Shown here piece after piece: positions 44,940 through 59,099 of a stretch of 64,000 nt of DNA. The position numbers and the translations under genes are program-made. Positions within the stretch are counted from its first letter, which is position 1; every line of letters starts with the position of its first letter. The notes beneath the pieces were generated by a model. That model was not told the DNA's origin. It worked only from the letters and a program-made list of their open reading frames with translations, and ran no database searches. This stretch comes from Adiantum capillus-veneris (lineage: Eukaryota; Streptophyta; Polypodiopsida; Polypodiales; Pteridaceae), in contig CM043953.1 in the NCBI GenBank assembly GCA_014529385.2, positions 90,711,842-90,775,841 on the forward strand, given 5' to 3'.

Positions 44940-46421
44940 ACGTTCTCCTGTGCTATAAGATTTGAAATGTTCAGGTGCGGGGTGTAAGTCTACAGGCTCT
45001 TGTTGTTCTAAGTTCTTGGCCTTAGCTTCCGCTTCTTTTTGTTTTTGGATTGACTCCAGGTTCTATGTTTGGGCAATGGGTCATGGGGTTGTGGACTGCA
45101 CCACATGATACTTTGGAGGTATTTACCCAAATTGTCTACTAGCTTTTGCCAAAGCTCCCACATAACAAAGCCATTCTACAATGAATTTCTTTTCATTCAT
45201 TCGAGCACACACATTTTCTCGATATTGCCGCTTCTTATAGCTCCTCTTTTTCTTGCCTAGGACCCACTTTTAATTTACATCTATATTGACTCACTAGATC
45301 GGTCCTCGTTGGATAAGGGCTCGAGAATGGCACTTGTGGAGCATATGCTATTGGTATGATCGCAGGTGTAGGAGCCATGTGTTCATAAGTGGTTGCAGGC
45401 ACATATGGTCGAGGTCCAGTGTTAGGTACTAGGCCACTAGGTGGCGGTACTGCACTAGCCCTAGATGGCATGGGTGCATTCTCTATCAGATCCATCACTA
45501 GAGTAGGCGCCGCGGTTTCTCTGAGAGAAAGTTGAGCCAAATTAGGGAAACTAAAGTTGTTGTTTGTGGGTTCGGAGTGCATCGGGACTCTAGGAGAAAC
45601 GACATATGAAGGGTCCATGGGACTCATCATAGGAGTCTCCATTTGTGATAGAGTAGGCTGAGCCTTGCTCATATCCAAAAATCTCATGGGGCTAGTTGAG
45701 GGTACATTTACGCCTCGATTTTGCCTCTTCGAGTGGATGATGCCATGGATGACATTACATATTATTCTTTGTTGCTCCTCAATATTAATGGCCCTACATG
45801 TGGATTGTACAATCTCTATCCAACCTACATGGTAGGAGTGGTCAGAGTATAGATCCGTCAACATCTCAGTGTGGAGGTCATATCTTCAATTTTCATTAAC
45901 CCTTCTAGACTTGACATGTTAGAGGTCCCTTGTGAGGTGGAAGTAATGTTTCTCCCCATTGTTTTGCCTTTTGTGGTCGATACTTTAGAGGGAACTTCCA
46001 AGGGAGGTAGCTCGGTAGGGCCTGCATTGAAGGATGTAGTTAGAAAATCCACATGGACACTCTAAGGGGATGTGGAGCCCATGTGAGATGTGAACAGAGA
46101 ATCTACTTCCCCACCCCCTTCGTACGCTTCCTTGGCCTCGGGTCTAGAGCGAGTAGCTCTACTAAATGTCTCCATAAAATGGCAAAACATTCTAGCACTA
46201 TGTTGTGGAGCCTCGGTGGGTGTGTGTCCTTCTTCCTCACGGTTTTGTATAGGATAACCTTCCATCACGTCTGAGTCAGAGGAAGAGTCATTAACTGCTA
46301 GGTGGGGGTCTTGAGTAGTACTGCCTTGGGTTCTTGCTGAGGGCCTAGAGTCTAATGTCGAGGGATAATGGGTGCCCATGTAAACACAAGAATTCTCTAT
46401 ATGCTCGTGCTCTAGCGACAC
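44940..46421 (-). pseudogene. Presumed gag region of the same gypsy element
   Basis: Three minus-strand ORFs (46062-46421, 45858-46052, 45235-45864) precede the RT in the right order. The first has acidic Ser/Asp-rich text and MFCHFMETFSRATRSRPEAK; the third is Pro/Ser-rich with many Met-Pro turns. No zinc knuckle is visible. I assign gag from position only. Confidence 0.45.
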
Positions 46422-46618
46422 TAAAAATGTGCACGTCTATCGCATGTGTCCGAGCTAGGGACTTGCCAAGCACCGTGTGCAAGCCACGGATGGGTGCCGG
46501 TGCAAGCACACAACCAAGCTAACCTAGCAAGCTCAAAGAGAGCAAGGGTGTGTCATTCATCACTCTACGCTCGCCTCCATGAAGGATTCCTCGCCGATGC
46601 CGCTGCAATTATCAATCG

Positions 46619-47639
<1,021 letters not shown>

Positions 47640-48109
47640 TATGCAGAAAACGGCACTGACAAAATTTTTGTACAAAATGACAAAATTGCTTGCACAGACC
47701 TGGCTGTAGTGGAAATGGAGGCCAAAATGAGCCCGAATAAAAAATCTGAGCAGACTACCCCGAAATTTTTATCGACCTACGAATGCTTGCCAAAGCTCAC
47801 AAAAATTAGAGAAAGTGAGCAAGCGTGTGCTGGAGGTGCTGGCAACTAAGCCCGCGAGGACGCAACTTGCTCTGATACCAATTGTTGACATTAGGGTTGC
47901 AGAGAAACACACACAGCTTGGAGAAGACGAAGGAAGCTCAAGGCACACAACTGAGAGTGTATTACTTAGTGTGCTATGGAAAGATAGATAGCCCTAGAGT
48001 GATGAGCGTATATACAATGCATGTGGAAAAAAACCTCCTAAAGAGGGAAAAACTGCCCCGGCGTTCCTAGTGTGTTCACACACATCACTACCACATGTAT
48101 ATGGTAACA
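47640..48109 (-). mobile_element. Copia-1 family LTR with leader fragment
   Basis: The LTR 47883-48109 aligns with 41598-41826 and 26297-26524. The PBS (minus strand ATTGGTATCAGAGC, 47869-47882) and about 240 bp of leader match 41420-41597 ('ggcaactaa(t/g)ccc(a/g)(g/c)gaggacgcaactt'). The gag itself is missing, so this is a truncated 5' end. Confidence 0.85.
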
Positions 48110-51100
48110 AGAGATTTGTACTTGGCATTAAATTTGGATTTTATTTATGATAATTTTCTCTCGAAAGTGTTTATAAAATTGGATTTGTCATATAAAAATT
48201 GATTATTGAACGATGACTTGAGCAATGACATCCTGATATATCTAGATATGATAGTTACTGCTTATTATCGTGGTATGGGACACTAAAACATGTAGTATGT
48301 GGATGACGATATGCATAGGCAAATTCATTTGTTTAAGTAAATATGAGTTTTGTTTTGATACATGATATTTTTGACACATAGTCCTAACCATTGATTTTAA
48401 CAAGTATGATTTGCAAATTAAAAACATAGAAATTGAGGACAATTTCTTCCTAACAGAGAGGTATGTAATGGAATTGAACCAATGATTATTTATTATAGCT
48501 AACATATGATAAAGACACACTTGGTTTATGGTATGTACAAAGGATAGTAAGTTTATTAATATTTTAATATTAAAGAGCCCTTCATGAGCTATGATCACTT
48601 TATGTCCAAGCGGATGACTTGTAATCCTTCTGAGCATTGAAGAAACCTATAAATAAATACGTGTAAGAGAAAACTGCTCACTCTTGCATGGAGGAAGATT
48701 GCACCTAGTGCCCTGCTTTTCTCTTCTCCCCTCTCACCTCTCCTCTCTCCGTACCTCTGTAGCACTCCGCTCTAGGAGGTTCACTTACATACTATCATAC
48801 TTATCTCGTTCTCTAATCCTCACTTATCAATCTCACTTTGATTCGTGTGTGTACGATATTTCAAGTATGCATACTTGTGGTTTTGTCACTTGTCACATAC
48901 TATTTCATGTAGATTTGTAGGGACACCTCGCATCCGTTTGTAGCAGATGTTGTCTATGTCATGAAGAGTCTGAGAATTATCTGTGGTGGATTAATATAGA
49001 TCAATTTGTTACCCTGAGAGATAAACATGCACATGAAAGAGGACAACTTAGTATGAAGATTCCACACCATCTCATGGCTTGATCGAAAACTACACTTGCT
49101 TGGAAATTTTTCTTGGAGGAATAAAAACACTCCCACATGGTGCCTTTGCATTGGAACAAAAAGGGGACTACCATAAGTTTAGATGGTCTTCAACCCCAAC
49201 CATATAAATTTACCACAGGTTGGAGGCTTGATCCATGGACACGTGGCCAAAATTCAATGGCTCAATCCATAGGATATAGCTTTTGGTTTATAAAGATTCC
49301 AAATCAATAAGATAATGAAAATTGCATACGCCCTACGTGTAAAGCCAACACTCCATGTGTTAGCAAACATATGGCGATGTGTAAATCTTGGGAGGTGCAC
49401 TATATAATCATGTTAATATACCACGGGAATTGAACAAGAGGGGTTTTAATTCACACAAATCTAGGCAAATTAATAGAGATACATTAACAACTGGTTTTCT
49501 AATTTCATTTTAGAAAAAAAATCCAAAAATGAGGGGTCATTCTATTAATTCCAACATGTTGAAAAAGGCTTTTTTAAATACACCTCGAACATACATTATA
49601 TAGGGGGGTTCTTAATAGTGCACCCCCCAAGTTGTAAATGTACTTAATAAGGTCATGCGGATTAGAAATTCTAATTCATACTACATATAACAATTACAAT
49701 ACGGATGCCTATGCATAGGGGATACAAGGAGCATGGGAGTGAATCCTTTGAAGAATCACCCAATGTTTGCCCAATTGCAGGTTAAGAGGGGGGCCTTTTT
49801 TACCCCTTGCTAATGGGCTCAGCCCCTTGCTATCCACATTCTTGTAGAGGATGTGCCTAGTCCTCATGGAGTACTTTACTTTTGATAGCTATGATTTTCT
49901 ACAAAAACATTTAGCAAGACTCCAATATATTTTCCATATCGAAATAAATTCACTTTAATTTGGTACTTTTTGGCATATTGTAGGTGGATCCTTTAGATGT
50001 GCCATTCCAACTATAATATGGTCTTGATCCTAAAAAAGATGTGATTGGATTCCCACAATTAACTATCCTTTTATGTCAAGGATGTTATTTCTTAGTAGCC
50101 AACAATGCTTGAGTACTCTGAGCATACAAACAAGCCAAACAGACTTGTATTGTTATGGCTATTACAATTTACTTGCCAGTAGGCAGTAGGTGCAAAAATG
50201 CCCCATATGTCTAAGGAAATGACATGTTCATGAAGGCATGGACCATATGCATCTTGGCTAGAGTTTGAGTAATTTTTTAATGAAGGAGTAATAAGGACTC
50301 TACCAATGTTCAATGGACATGCATAAATATCTACAATGCACAAATCAGGTACTGGTGAAATAAAAAGATTGTAGGTTTTTTCATGATGTAATTGTGAATT
50401 TCAATATCTCATTTTTTTCTACTTGTATAGAAAACGATCTTCGGGAGCACTACTTGAATTCAATGAAGCCAATTTAGTACTTGGGCTTACTTATCAATTA
50501 TCATTGTAAAAATAGTCAATGGACTGTCCTCCCCACAAGACAAGAAAAAATTGAGACTATTTGTACCCCCAAAATATGTAGAAAGCTAGCAATAACAACC
50601 CCATTAGGTTTGCATTAGCTGATACTGACTTGAGTGGTGTGTGTGCAAGGAAAAACATGGGTTGAAAATATTATGAATAGTAATTGTGACATCTAAATTG
50701 TGGTTATTGACTAGAGCACTAATGGAATTCACATTTGTTGCATCGAGGTTTGTCCATCATTACTTTGAAACAATTCTTCCTTGGACTCCATATGGATGAT
50801 TGCCATTTTTTCTAGGGATTTTTCAAGATAAGAAGATGTAAACTCTTTGTATTTGCTTTGTCCCCATTCTTATAACCTCCCAAGGGCATCCTTAGTATCC
50901 TTAAAAACTTCTATATTAGGAGAACAAGTCTAGCAACTTGAGAAATTGCATCCAGCTTATTAATTTTGAACTTTAGTGAGTGTTGTGGGATATAAGACCT
51001 TTAGCATTGTGCTCAATTTTTTGAACACTAACCAATTCATTTTTTCGTATACCCATCATCTAGCTACACCATCCTCATATCCCTCGTCTTTGTGCATGCG

Positions 51101-52199
51101 TAACACATGTTCTTAAGAAATTAATCTCCTTCTTGAGCTCATCTATGCATGTTCATGCATCAACACACTCTCGAGAGTAGTCTAGATAGTGTCCATTATT
51201 ATCTCATTGGCCTTAAAGTAATAAGAGGCTACGAATGACAAATCAATGCCTTGATCACCACATTATGAGATTTGATAAGGTTATTTGAGCCTTTTTTGTG
51301 TGTATATATATTTGAACATCAACTATAAATAATGAATTTTATTTACAAAGTTGTTCACCTTTTACAGATGATGGCATGCAATAAGACATATAGTAAAGCA
51401 CATTAAAAATTATACCCAACTATTCAAGCAGGCTCCATATTCTTCTGTTTTGAGAAGTTGTAATTCTGTATGGCGTCGATTTCATAAGCATCAAGTAATC
51501 CTCAAATGTATACACAAATACTGATTAACCAGAACCAAATACATGTCCTCAAGTGCCACATGCAGTCTCATAAGCTTATTTTCTTTACATGTTTTCTAAA
51601 GTACTCATACGGAGCCAAGAATGGTATTGAAAAGCACTTGCTATTCACTAACCCGAGGAGTCCACTATGTAAAAATTGCATATAGCACTTGCGAACAAGA
51701 GATATTTAAATAATCCCTTACCTAAATATTTTCAAGTATGATATGTACCCCTTATGTACGCATTTTTGTAAAATAACTAGCCCTTATGTATGAAAATTCA
51801 CTTTCTCAATTAAAAAACCCTTTATGTAAGTACATTTATTTGTAAATGTACCTAATTATAAATCCCTTATTTTGTTTCCATGTCCTGTCTTACATATTTC
51901 CTAGTCGGCACCCCGAGTTCACTAACAAGCCATGTGGTTAGGTTTTTTTTGTATTAGTTTGTACATCTTAAACTAGAACCAAATACATGTTCTCAAGTGC
52001 CATATGCAGTCTCATAAGCTTATTTTCTTTGCGTGTTTTCTAAAGTACTCAAATCATACGGGGCCAAGAATGGTATTGAGAAGCACTTGCTATTCACTAA
52101 CAAGCCATGTGCTCCTATACCACATATTCAAGAGCTATCCATTCTAGTGAGTTGCTGCAGATCATGCATACTTATCTTTCATGGTAGTAGATTGCTGCT
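48110..52199. other. Long AT-rich stretch without recognised genes
   Basis: No protein domain is supported. A 131-codon ORF (48242-48637) and an 83-codon ORF (50092-50343), both minus strand, have no family signature. A ~125-bp direct repeat ('agaaccaaatacatgt(c/t)ctcaagtgcca...') lies at 51530-51654 and 51972-52105. Pieces near 51740-51850 repeat 'cccttatgtac/atg'. Confidence 0.5.
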
Positions 52200-53450
52200 A
52201 TGCTAACGCAATCCATGGATAGCCAACAAAAACGTTCTTATCCTAGATGCCATTTCTCTAGGGAGAGAGATCATGTCTACGCGTCTGAGATCTTTAAATT
52301 AATAGGAGAGGTGGATCCCCATGCACCTTTGACACAACTCACACAAAAGCTTTTAGACTCTATTCATGCAGCTGCAGCTGAGTGTTGGAAGTCTAGAGCC
52401 AGATAATAGAGAGAGGCAGAGACAGTGGACAGATTACCTTCCGACATCTGGTGAGGCAAAAGAAGAGTGTGTATTTCAATATTGTCACTGATGTCTCGAC
52501 CCTAGACTTCCAGCTTCTTCACTGTCAGTATGATATATGATGCCATTGACTGGTAGATTACATGATCATGATGTTCTAATTACTGAGCATTTATGTCACG
52601 CGTGAGATACATTAGCACCTTTGTTAGCACACATATTTATCAGCACCATAAGCAAAGTCTCTCTCTCGAGTTGGAGCACTAACACATTTGTGCCGATATT
52701 GAAGGCTAGGGATCCTATGCTCCCCAGTAACTATGGTAACATCATGATGGGCCATTCACTGGCCAAGCTTTATGTTTCTGAGATTGGAGATGAGCTGTTG
52801 GGCAGAGAGAGAGAACAGGTGTCTGAGCATAGGGAAAGGCTGGATTTAGGAGAGGATTCTCTACACTTAACCTTCTACTTAAACTTCAAGCTGTCATTGA
52901 AGAGACTCGATCACATGGATGTTGTTTCACATTATTGCGTTGGTACAGATTGGGAGACCTAGTCTAGACGATCGTAGTCTAGTTGATGGATGAAGAGATA
53001 TGGAAACCACTAGTCCCTACATCATCTGATGTAAGCCAGCCATGTCACATGAGATCATGGAAGAGGAATTGGGAGCTGGCTGAGGCGCTGACCGGATCAG
53101 TATCTTACATACATGGCTTGTGGGGGATTTCAGGTTATTGCTATGCTAGATTGGCCTTGGAGTCTTCTCGACAGCTAGCCATGAGGGGAGACTCTAGACG
53201 TTGGTATGCACAGCTTTGGACCTCCTCCCATCATTTGTAGATAGGGACAGGTAGATACACTTCTCTACTCCCCAAGAGCAGCGAATATGCCAGCTCTGTG
53301 ACTTAGAGCCATTACATATGTCAATGCCCAATATATTATGAGATACAGGGATTCTCATTTCAGATTGGGATTTGAACCTGTATCGAAGGCGATGGATTAC
53401 GCTGAACAGAGATGCCTTGGGCTTTTCTAGTTGGAACCAAACAGGCACAG
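52200..53450 (+). pseudogene. LINE reverse transcriptase remnant
   Basis: Plus-strand pieces: LTQLTQKLLDSIHAAAAECW (52350, pre-RT helix), then WSTNTFVPILKARDPMLPSN and YGNIMMGHSLAKLYVSEIGD (52670-52800), close to the LINE RT block 'LxPIFKKGDPxxxxNYRxIxLGxxLxKLY'. Later a frame reads AITYVNAQYIMRYRDSHFRL (53310-53370). Stops are frequent and YxDD is not visible. Confidence 0.65.
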
Positions 53451-55165
53451 AAAGGCTTTATTATGGAGTTCTAAAAGTCCTGGCAAAGGACCCATTCATA
53501 GGCAAGTGACAAATTTCTTTTAGAGAAAAAACTTAGTTTTTTCTTAGTAGGACCTCATGACACCTCGGTTTTTAGCTCATGGGACTTTGCTAGATAAAGC
53601 TATAGAGGCCCATTCCCTTAGTGACCCTCCAAATAACATGAGCCCAAACCTCTCTTCGACAAGCAACCATGCCTGCTGAGTTGACAGAAGGGTGCTGTAA
53701 AAGGATTTTGCAATCTCCTTCATATTCTTCAGGTCCTGAGCAAGCGGGCCTAGCTGAGTCTCAATCCACTTGCTATCTGGCTGCCTCTCCTCCATCTGAT
53801 AAAGAGGCCAAGCCCCACCTCCAGCTTCACTGATGCTCCTGAGCCTCAAGCAATGGAGTTCAAGGATGGGGGTCAAAAGCAGTCCAATTTGATACAAAGA
53901 AGCTACCACGACCCCATCGAGCCCTTTAATTCATGCAGTCTGAGGTCACCTTCTTTGGAGGTCGTTCTTGGAACGCTCCAAGGTACAAAGGGTGGCATCT
54001 TACTTGAAAGAAAATGCAGAGACATAGTGGTCTACTCTGTTGTTGCACAGAGAAGCACCTGAGAAGTGTGTAAAATTCAAGAGAGTTTTCACTTCTGCGT
54101 GGATAATGGAGGACTATGAAGAAGATGTTACACGATGGCACCACTTGCCAACTGAAAAGAATAGACTGAATAGACTTTTAAGTCTTTAAAACAACTGAAC
54201 TGAAAGAGAAAGAGAGAAAATCCATGCAAGAGATACAAAGTGGTGGAGTTCCGCTCCTAGACGGCACTGCCCCAGACCCTAGTGCCCCTTTCGGTATTTC
54301 TTTATATTGCTTCAACAAGGTACAACTTATGCTTTACATCTCCCACGAGTAGAATGCGAGCGTGAGAGCCCACAATACGTATTTAAAGCACCTAGGCCCA
54401 TCCAAAAGTAGTTACATGAAAAGTATTGAGTTCTAAAAGCATCTAGTCCTAAAAGCAAGCGCTTGTCCGTGCATTGCTACCATGTCATCATTGCCAGTGC
54501 AAAACGTGGAGCGTCCGTATAGCTGCCACATCATCTCTGCGGTATGCAATTTCTTTAGTGTATGTGTACCATTAGACGGGGCAGAGTAAGTTGGGTTAGG
54601 TTAAGATTTAATACTCCTCAACCCTTGTATTTTTTTTAGGCCACTCGGCAAGAACCTGTAAGTTGGTAAAAACTTCTTCTTCTTCTGCTTCCGCTAGGGT
54701 TTAGACCCCTCGGCCGGAATCTGTAGGTTGGCTAGGATTAAGCTCAGGGAGTCCTAACCCTCTTGGTCTTAGTGGCTTGACACGTCAGCAATTTGTGACT
54801 GAAAATGTCATCATGGCCTGGCCTCGTTCGAGGGTAAAACAACTGAATAACTGCAAGGCTTCAAAAACTCGCATCTAGTCGTAGCATGTCGTAGAGAGAC
54901 ACTTGTTGGAAGGTGTTCTTCAAGATTGTCTCTGATGTAAGCTTTTCTTTTTCTACTAGGTGTGAAGGGCCGCTCCACTCATAGTAAACAAAGGCGTTTT
55001 AACATGAAAATTAAAGGGTGGCATGTAATAGGGCGCTAGAGAGTGGCGAGGAAGGGGTTTCTCTGGTACCTTGATATGTTGTAGGTTGGCTATTGCTTCC
55101 AAGAAGGCTTTATCAATATCGGAGAGCAGAGCGAGGATCCTCGCTTGGCACTAGGGAATGGCTTG
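53451..55165. other. Unassigned stretch
   Basis: A 110-codon minus-strand ORF (53577-53909) reads like part of a transposon ORF but has no named motif. Two copies of 'cactcggc(a/c)(a/g)gaa(c/t)ctgtaagttgg'-like text occur at about 54640 and 54705. No gene is supported. Confidence 0.4.
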
Positions 55166-56460
55166 TCAACAGCTGGAAGCGAGGTATCCATTGGTGGGAT
55201 CGTGGGGGGAAGAGTGGAATTGGTTGTAAGGCTGAGACCCAAGAATGCCCTCTGGGCCCGAGTGAGGACACCCGTGAGGCGTGAGCTCCACTACCCGCGT
55301 GAACTTGTCATTAGGGACCACCACGTGAGTAGAAGGTGATGGTTGAGGGATGGTACCAACTGCTATCAAATTGATTTTGGGAAAAGTGAATTCAGGTTGG
55401 CTCGAAGACATAGATGTGCATTGTTTTGGACAATCCTTACTGTATTGATCGTGAGCTTCAGGGAAATGTTGGCAAGGAGGGCACATTTCTCGTAGAGGAC
55501 ATTTGCTTTGGTAATGCCCATATTCCCCACATCTGTAGCACAAAATGGGCCGATTGGATGGGCGAGTCGAAGGACGAGGCGGTCGGTTCTCTTGTTGCAT
55601 GAAGGTGGAGGTGGAGGTGGATGTGTACAAGCTTTGACGGGCTGAGGGAGCATTTGCATGATAAAAGCTCTGAGATGGACAAATGCTCTGCACACCTTGC
55701 ATAGGAGGGGTTGTCAGCAAAGGCGGCATATGGTTTGGATGGCCATAGGGGGAAACCATGTTGGATATAGGTGTTAGCCCCTTGTTGGACCGAGACTTTG
55801 CTGTATTTGCCGCAATCCCTTTAGGTAGTAGCAATCCTTGTGCTCATGCATAGTTACCCGGAACGGGACGGGAATTGTGGGGAGCGGGGGGGGGGGGGGG
55901 GGGGGGGGGGAGGGGGGACGGGAACGAGAACGGGGCCGAAACGGTCGACTAAAGTAAGGCTTGAATTACCTCCATTTAGCTTAGTCCCAAATCAACTCCT
56001 AAACAACCCCAAAACCGCTCCCAAACCTACCGTCAAATTGGCCCAAATATGTCCCCCAAACAGCCCCAAATCTGGCCCCAATTGCCTACTTTTACCCATT
56101 CCGGAACACAGTTCCAGTTGCACCCCCTACCGAAACGGCGTTCCGTTCCCAACTCCGTTTCGGAACGTTTGGGTTGTGTTCCGCCCGTTCCCTGCTACAT
56201 TGTCCTCATGTCCACACTTTTCACAGGAATGGCAATAAGCCCGAAGGGGGCATTCATGTGGAGGGTGCCCTGGAGAGCAACATGAGCTACATCAGACCAC
56301 AGCCTTAGTCTCCTGCTGATACCTGAACTCTTCTAGCTCCCGCTTGATCTCGTCCAAAGCCTCGTGATGTGGATGCTTCTCCTATCGAAGAGAAAAGGAT
56401 CTCTCCTCCTGAAGAGCTCGTTGTAACTTTAGTGCTTCTAGTTCCCTGCATAAAGAAGTC
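55166..56460 (-). pseudogene. Gypsy-type gag with zinc knuckles, split by a MITE
   Basis: The minus strand shows a charged helix (LQRALQEERSFSL, DEIKRELEEFRYQQETKAVV, 56460-56310), then Cys/His-rich text (HPPHECPLRAYCHSCEKCGH, about 56270-56210). The MITE breaks the frame there; coding resumes at about 55840 with HEHKDCYYLKGIAANT, and a Ser/Pro/Thr-rich region leads to a CCHC knuckle LCYRCGEYGHYQSKCP (about 55540-55490). It ends at a stop near 55166 with no protease or RT following. Confidence 0.72.
55849..56202. mobile_element. hAT-like MITE with a 25-base poly-G run
   Basis: The ends are CATAGTTACCCGGAACGGG (left) and CAATGTAGCAGGGAACGGG (right, other strand). The flanks are tgctcatg (55841-55848) and tcctcatg (56203-56210), an 8-bp duplication with one mismatch. 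It interrupts the gag zinc-finger region. G x25 lies at 55886-55910 in a GC-rich left half. Confidence 0.65.
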
Positions 56461-56524
56461 AAGGGGTCAGACGCCAAGAGTACAAAGGAATCTCTACCTA
56501 AGGGTAGTCATTGAAGAGCATCCT

Positions 56525-57066
56525 TGTCACAAACTGATGACGTAGCATGACTCTACAGACAGTTGGTTGCTGACGTGGACATCGTACGGATAGAGACTGT
56601 ACGGACTGCTGACGTGGACATCCTACGGACATGTTGACGTGGCACTGTACGGACATCCACTTTTTGCACTGGCATGATGACGTGGCAGAAGTACGGAAAT
56701 TGTGCAAATTGTGTTGCTGCTTTTTGCCGGCCAGTTTTGAGACTGAAGCTTTTGGAACTTGCTCTTGAGTTTAACACTTTTGGGGCTCTATTGTTGCATC
56801 CCTTGTAATGTTTATAAGTGACCCAAAGGTCTCACTTCTCACAGCATCTAGACGCAAAGTCTGAGAGCGAGCGCACGTGGGAGTTGTACTTTGCTCGGAG
56901 ATTAATATAAAAAGAAATACTGAAAGGGGCGTCAGTCTTTGGGGCCAATCTCTCTTGGCACGGAACTACGGCGGGCCATGTCAACTCTTGAATTGTGAAG
57001 TGTTTTGGAGTGAATCTCTTTTGTGTCGTGACAGAATCTAGACTTGGGGTGTCCAAGTTTGTTACG
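56525..57066 (+). mobile_element. 5' LTR of gypsy element B
   Basis: TGTCACAAACTGATGACG to GTTACG, 542 bp. It is the same family as 1913-2449 and 3273-3636. It contains several 'gctgacgtggac/ca' repeats and a 'gtttataagtgaccc' TATA-like site near 56810. Confidence 0.9.
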
Positions 57067-57067
57067 G

Positions 57068-57080
57068 TGGTATCATAGCA
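57068..57080 (+). other. Primer-binding site of gypsy B (tRNA-Met)
   Basis: TGGTATCATAGCA, one mismatch from TGGTATCAGAGCA, just after the LTR. Confidence 0.88.
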
Positions 57081-57132
57081 CGGTCGATTTCTCTTCTACT
57101 GGGAAATCCGATCCTTTTTCTCGCGGCACCCT

Positions 57133-58621
57133 ATGGATTCCGAAAAGAATCAGTCGACCTCTTCTGCCACCGCTGAGGCGGGAGGAGGCAATACAGAAAA
57201 TTCAAGCGACTTAGCAGAGACCGAGTACGGGCCACCCCGGCCCACACAGTACGAACTTATGGAGATGCAACGTCGACAGCAGGGAGTTGACGAGTGCACA
57301 AAGCAGTTTGCTAAGGATCCCTAGTATGCAAAATTTTTGACCCAGCAGTCGATGGCTGAAGTGCACACCCAGTGTAGAAATCCACCGAACCACCAATCAA
57401 ACCGGCAATCAAGAGGCCTCCTACTCCGAGGATGATCGTTGAAGAAGAACTCCATGATGTGGTCCAGACGCAAATCAGTCAGCTTTTGGAAACGAAGAAG
57501 CCAACGAAGAAGCAATTGAAGAAGCGCAAGAAGGGGACTGAATACCCCCGTTACTTGGGCCGTCAATCTTCTTTTGCATCTACACGAAAACAAAAGAAGC
57601 GTGTGCGTTTTGAAGGACTACCCAATTCTTCTTCCTCTTCTTCTGAAAGTTCTTCTAGCTCTTCTTCTTCCGGCTCGAGCAAGGAGGACAAAAAGGACAA
57701 GAAGCAAAGCAAGAAACAAAGCTTTGGAAAGAACAAGTTTCTGATATATGGAGGAGTCATCCTTTGACAGTTCGGACTCCGACGACCACATGTTTTATGC
57801 AAAGAGAAAACACTTTTACAGAGCCAACCAGTATGATTTCCTCAAAGATAAGAGCAAGAAGACAAAGGAATTTAAAGAGGGTGGACATTCAATAAAATTT
57901 GAATGCTTTTCTAGATTTCGAGATGCTTTGAGGGCTTTGGCTTTCATTCAACAGTTTGACATAGCCTTCTCCGGAGGGCATTACTCAGAGCACTCCAAGA
58001 TCAAGAGGGCAACATCGTTTTTAAAGGGAAATGCTCGAACATAGTGGTCCACTTTTTTTCTGAGGAAAGAATCTCAAACAAAGTAATTGAAGTTCAAATG
58101 GATTTTTATTTCTTCTTGGTTGACCCAGGAGTACGAACGAGATGTGAGAACCACTTGGAACCATCTTCGGATGACCAAGGGTGACACTTTGGACGCATAT
58201 TGTGAGAGGATTTGGGATTCTTCTCTAACAAAAGTCTGAGTCTATACAACAACTAATGGGACATGCGAAACAGGGATTCTCGATACATTTGGGAAATCTG
58301 ACCTACCCCACTGATGAAGTTTTGACTTAAGAAACCAGACAAACCTCTACCAATGAAAATAGAAAGAAAAAGAATCCCCAGAAAAAGAAAGATGCACGAC
58401 CTCGATTGACTGCAGAAGAGAGAGTTGAAGAGGGGAAGTGTTTTGGTTGCGGGGAACAAGGGCACATCTCCGCAAAGTGCCCCAAAAAGGCACAACGTGG
58501 ACAGACTGAAGATAGGCCAGAGAGTTCTACAGCGAGGGAACGTGGCAGAAAAGGCACGATGAAAGCGGGACTCGTACCAGATTGCATGGGAACCGACCCA
58601 AGCCAGATGGATGAAAGTTAG
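57133..58621 (+). pseudogene. Gypsy B gag
   Basis: The start MDSEKNQSTSSATAEAGGGN is 50 bp after the PBS. Later pieces: a Lys- and Ser-rich segment (57432-57767), FKEGGHSIKFECFSRFRDAL and ALAFIQQFDIAF (57880-57990, the gag fold), and the knuckle KCFGCGEQGHISAKCPKK (about 58440). Stops at 57322 and 58042 and frame changes near 57760 and 58230 break it. It would form the particle shell. Confidence 0.85.
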
Positions 58622-58649
58622 GAACTTTGTCGTGCATGGAGCAGAGTGA

Positions 58650-59096
58650 AAGATCAGGAAGCCCTTATCTTTTTTGATGGAGGAGCCAAGGCTAACTTCA
58701 ATTCACCTGAACTGGCAGCGTGGCTCTAGATTACGCTCGATAGGATGGGGCCACCGGCAGAGGCAGTTCTAGCGGCACCCGGACGGGATGTAGCCATTAC
58801 ACTTGTCATTGGTAAACTTCGTTTGCATTGTTCAGGGATATTTAGGGCACGAGGACTTTTACATCATGCCTTTGGAAGGGTGTGACGTCCTCCTAGGAAT
58901 CCCTTGGTACCATAAGAACAACGCCATGGTCGACTATTGGGCTAAGCTAGCGACCTTGACAAATGAGAAGGGCAAGAAAATTGTACTTGATGTAAAATTG
59001 AAGGGCGAGTCCATCCCTATTGTATCCGCTTCGGCCATTTCAAAATCAATAAAATCCAGTCTCTGTTTACTCGATCTTTTTGAAAGAATTGAATGA
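58650..59096 (+). pseudogene. Gypsy B protease region
   Basis: ALIFFDGGAKANFNSPELAA corresponds to the usual 'LIDSGASxNFISxELA'; here the active D-S-G is D-G-G. The next frame (58803-59096) reads FYIMPLEGCDVLLGIPWYHK and LATLTNEKGKKIVLDV, the typical second half ('VLLGIPWL'). A stop and one frame change lie between them. Confidence 0.78.
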
Positions 59097-59099
59097 CGA

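Noticed and set aside
50092-50343. 83-codon minus-strand ORF in the AT-rich region
   Set aside because: No motif, no repeat partner, composition like its surroundings.
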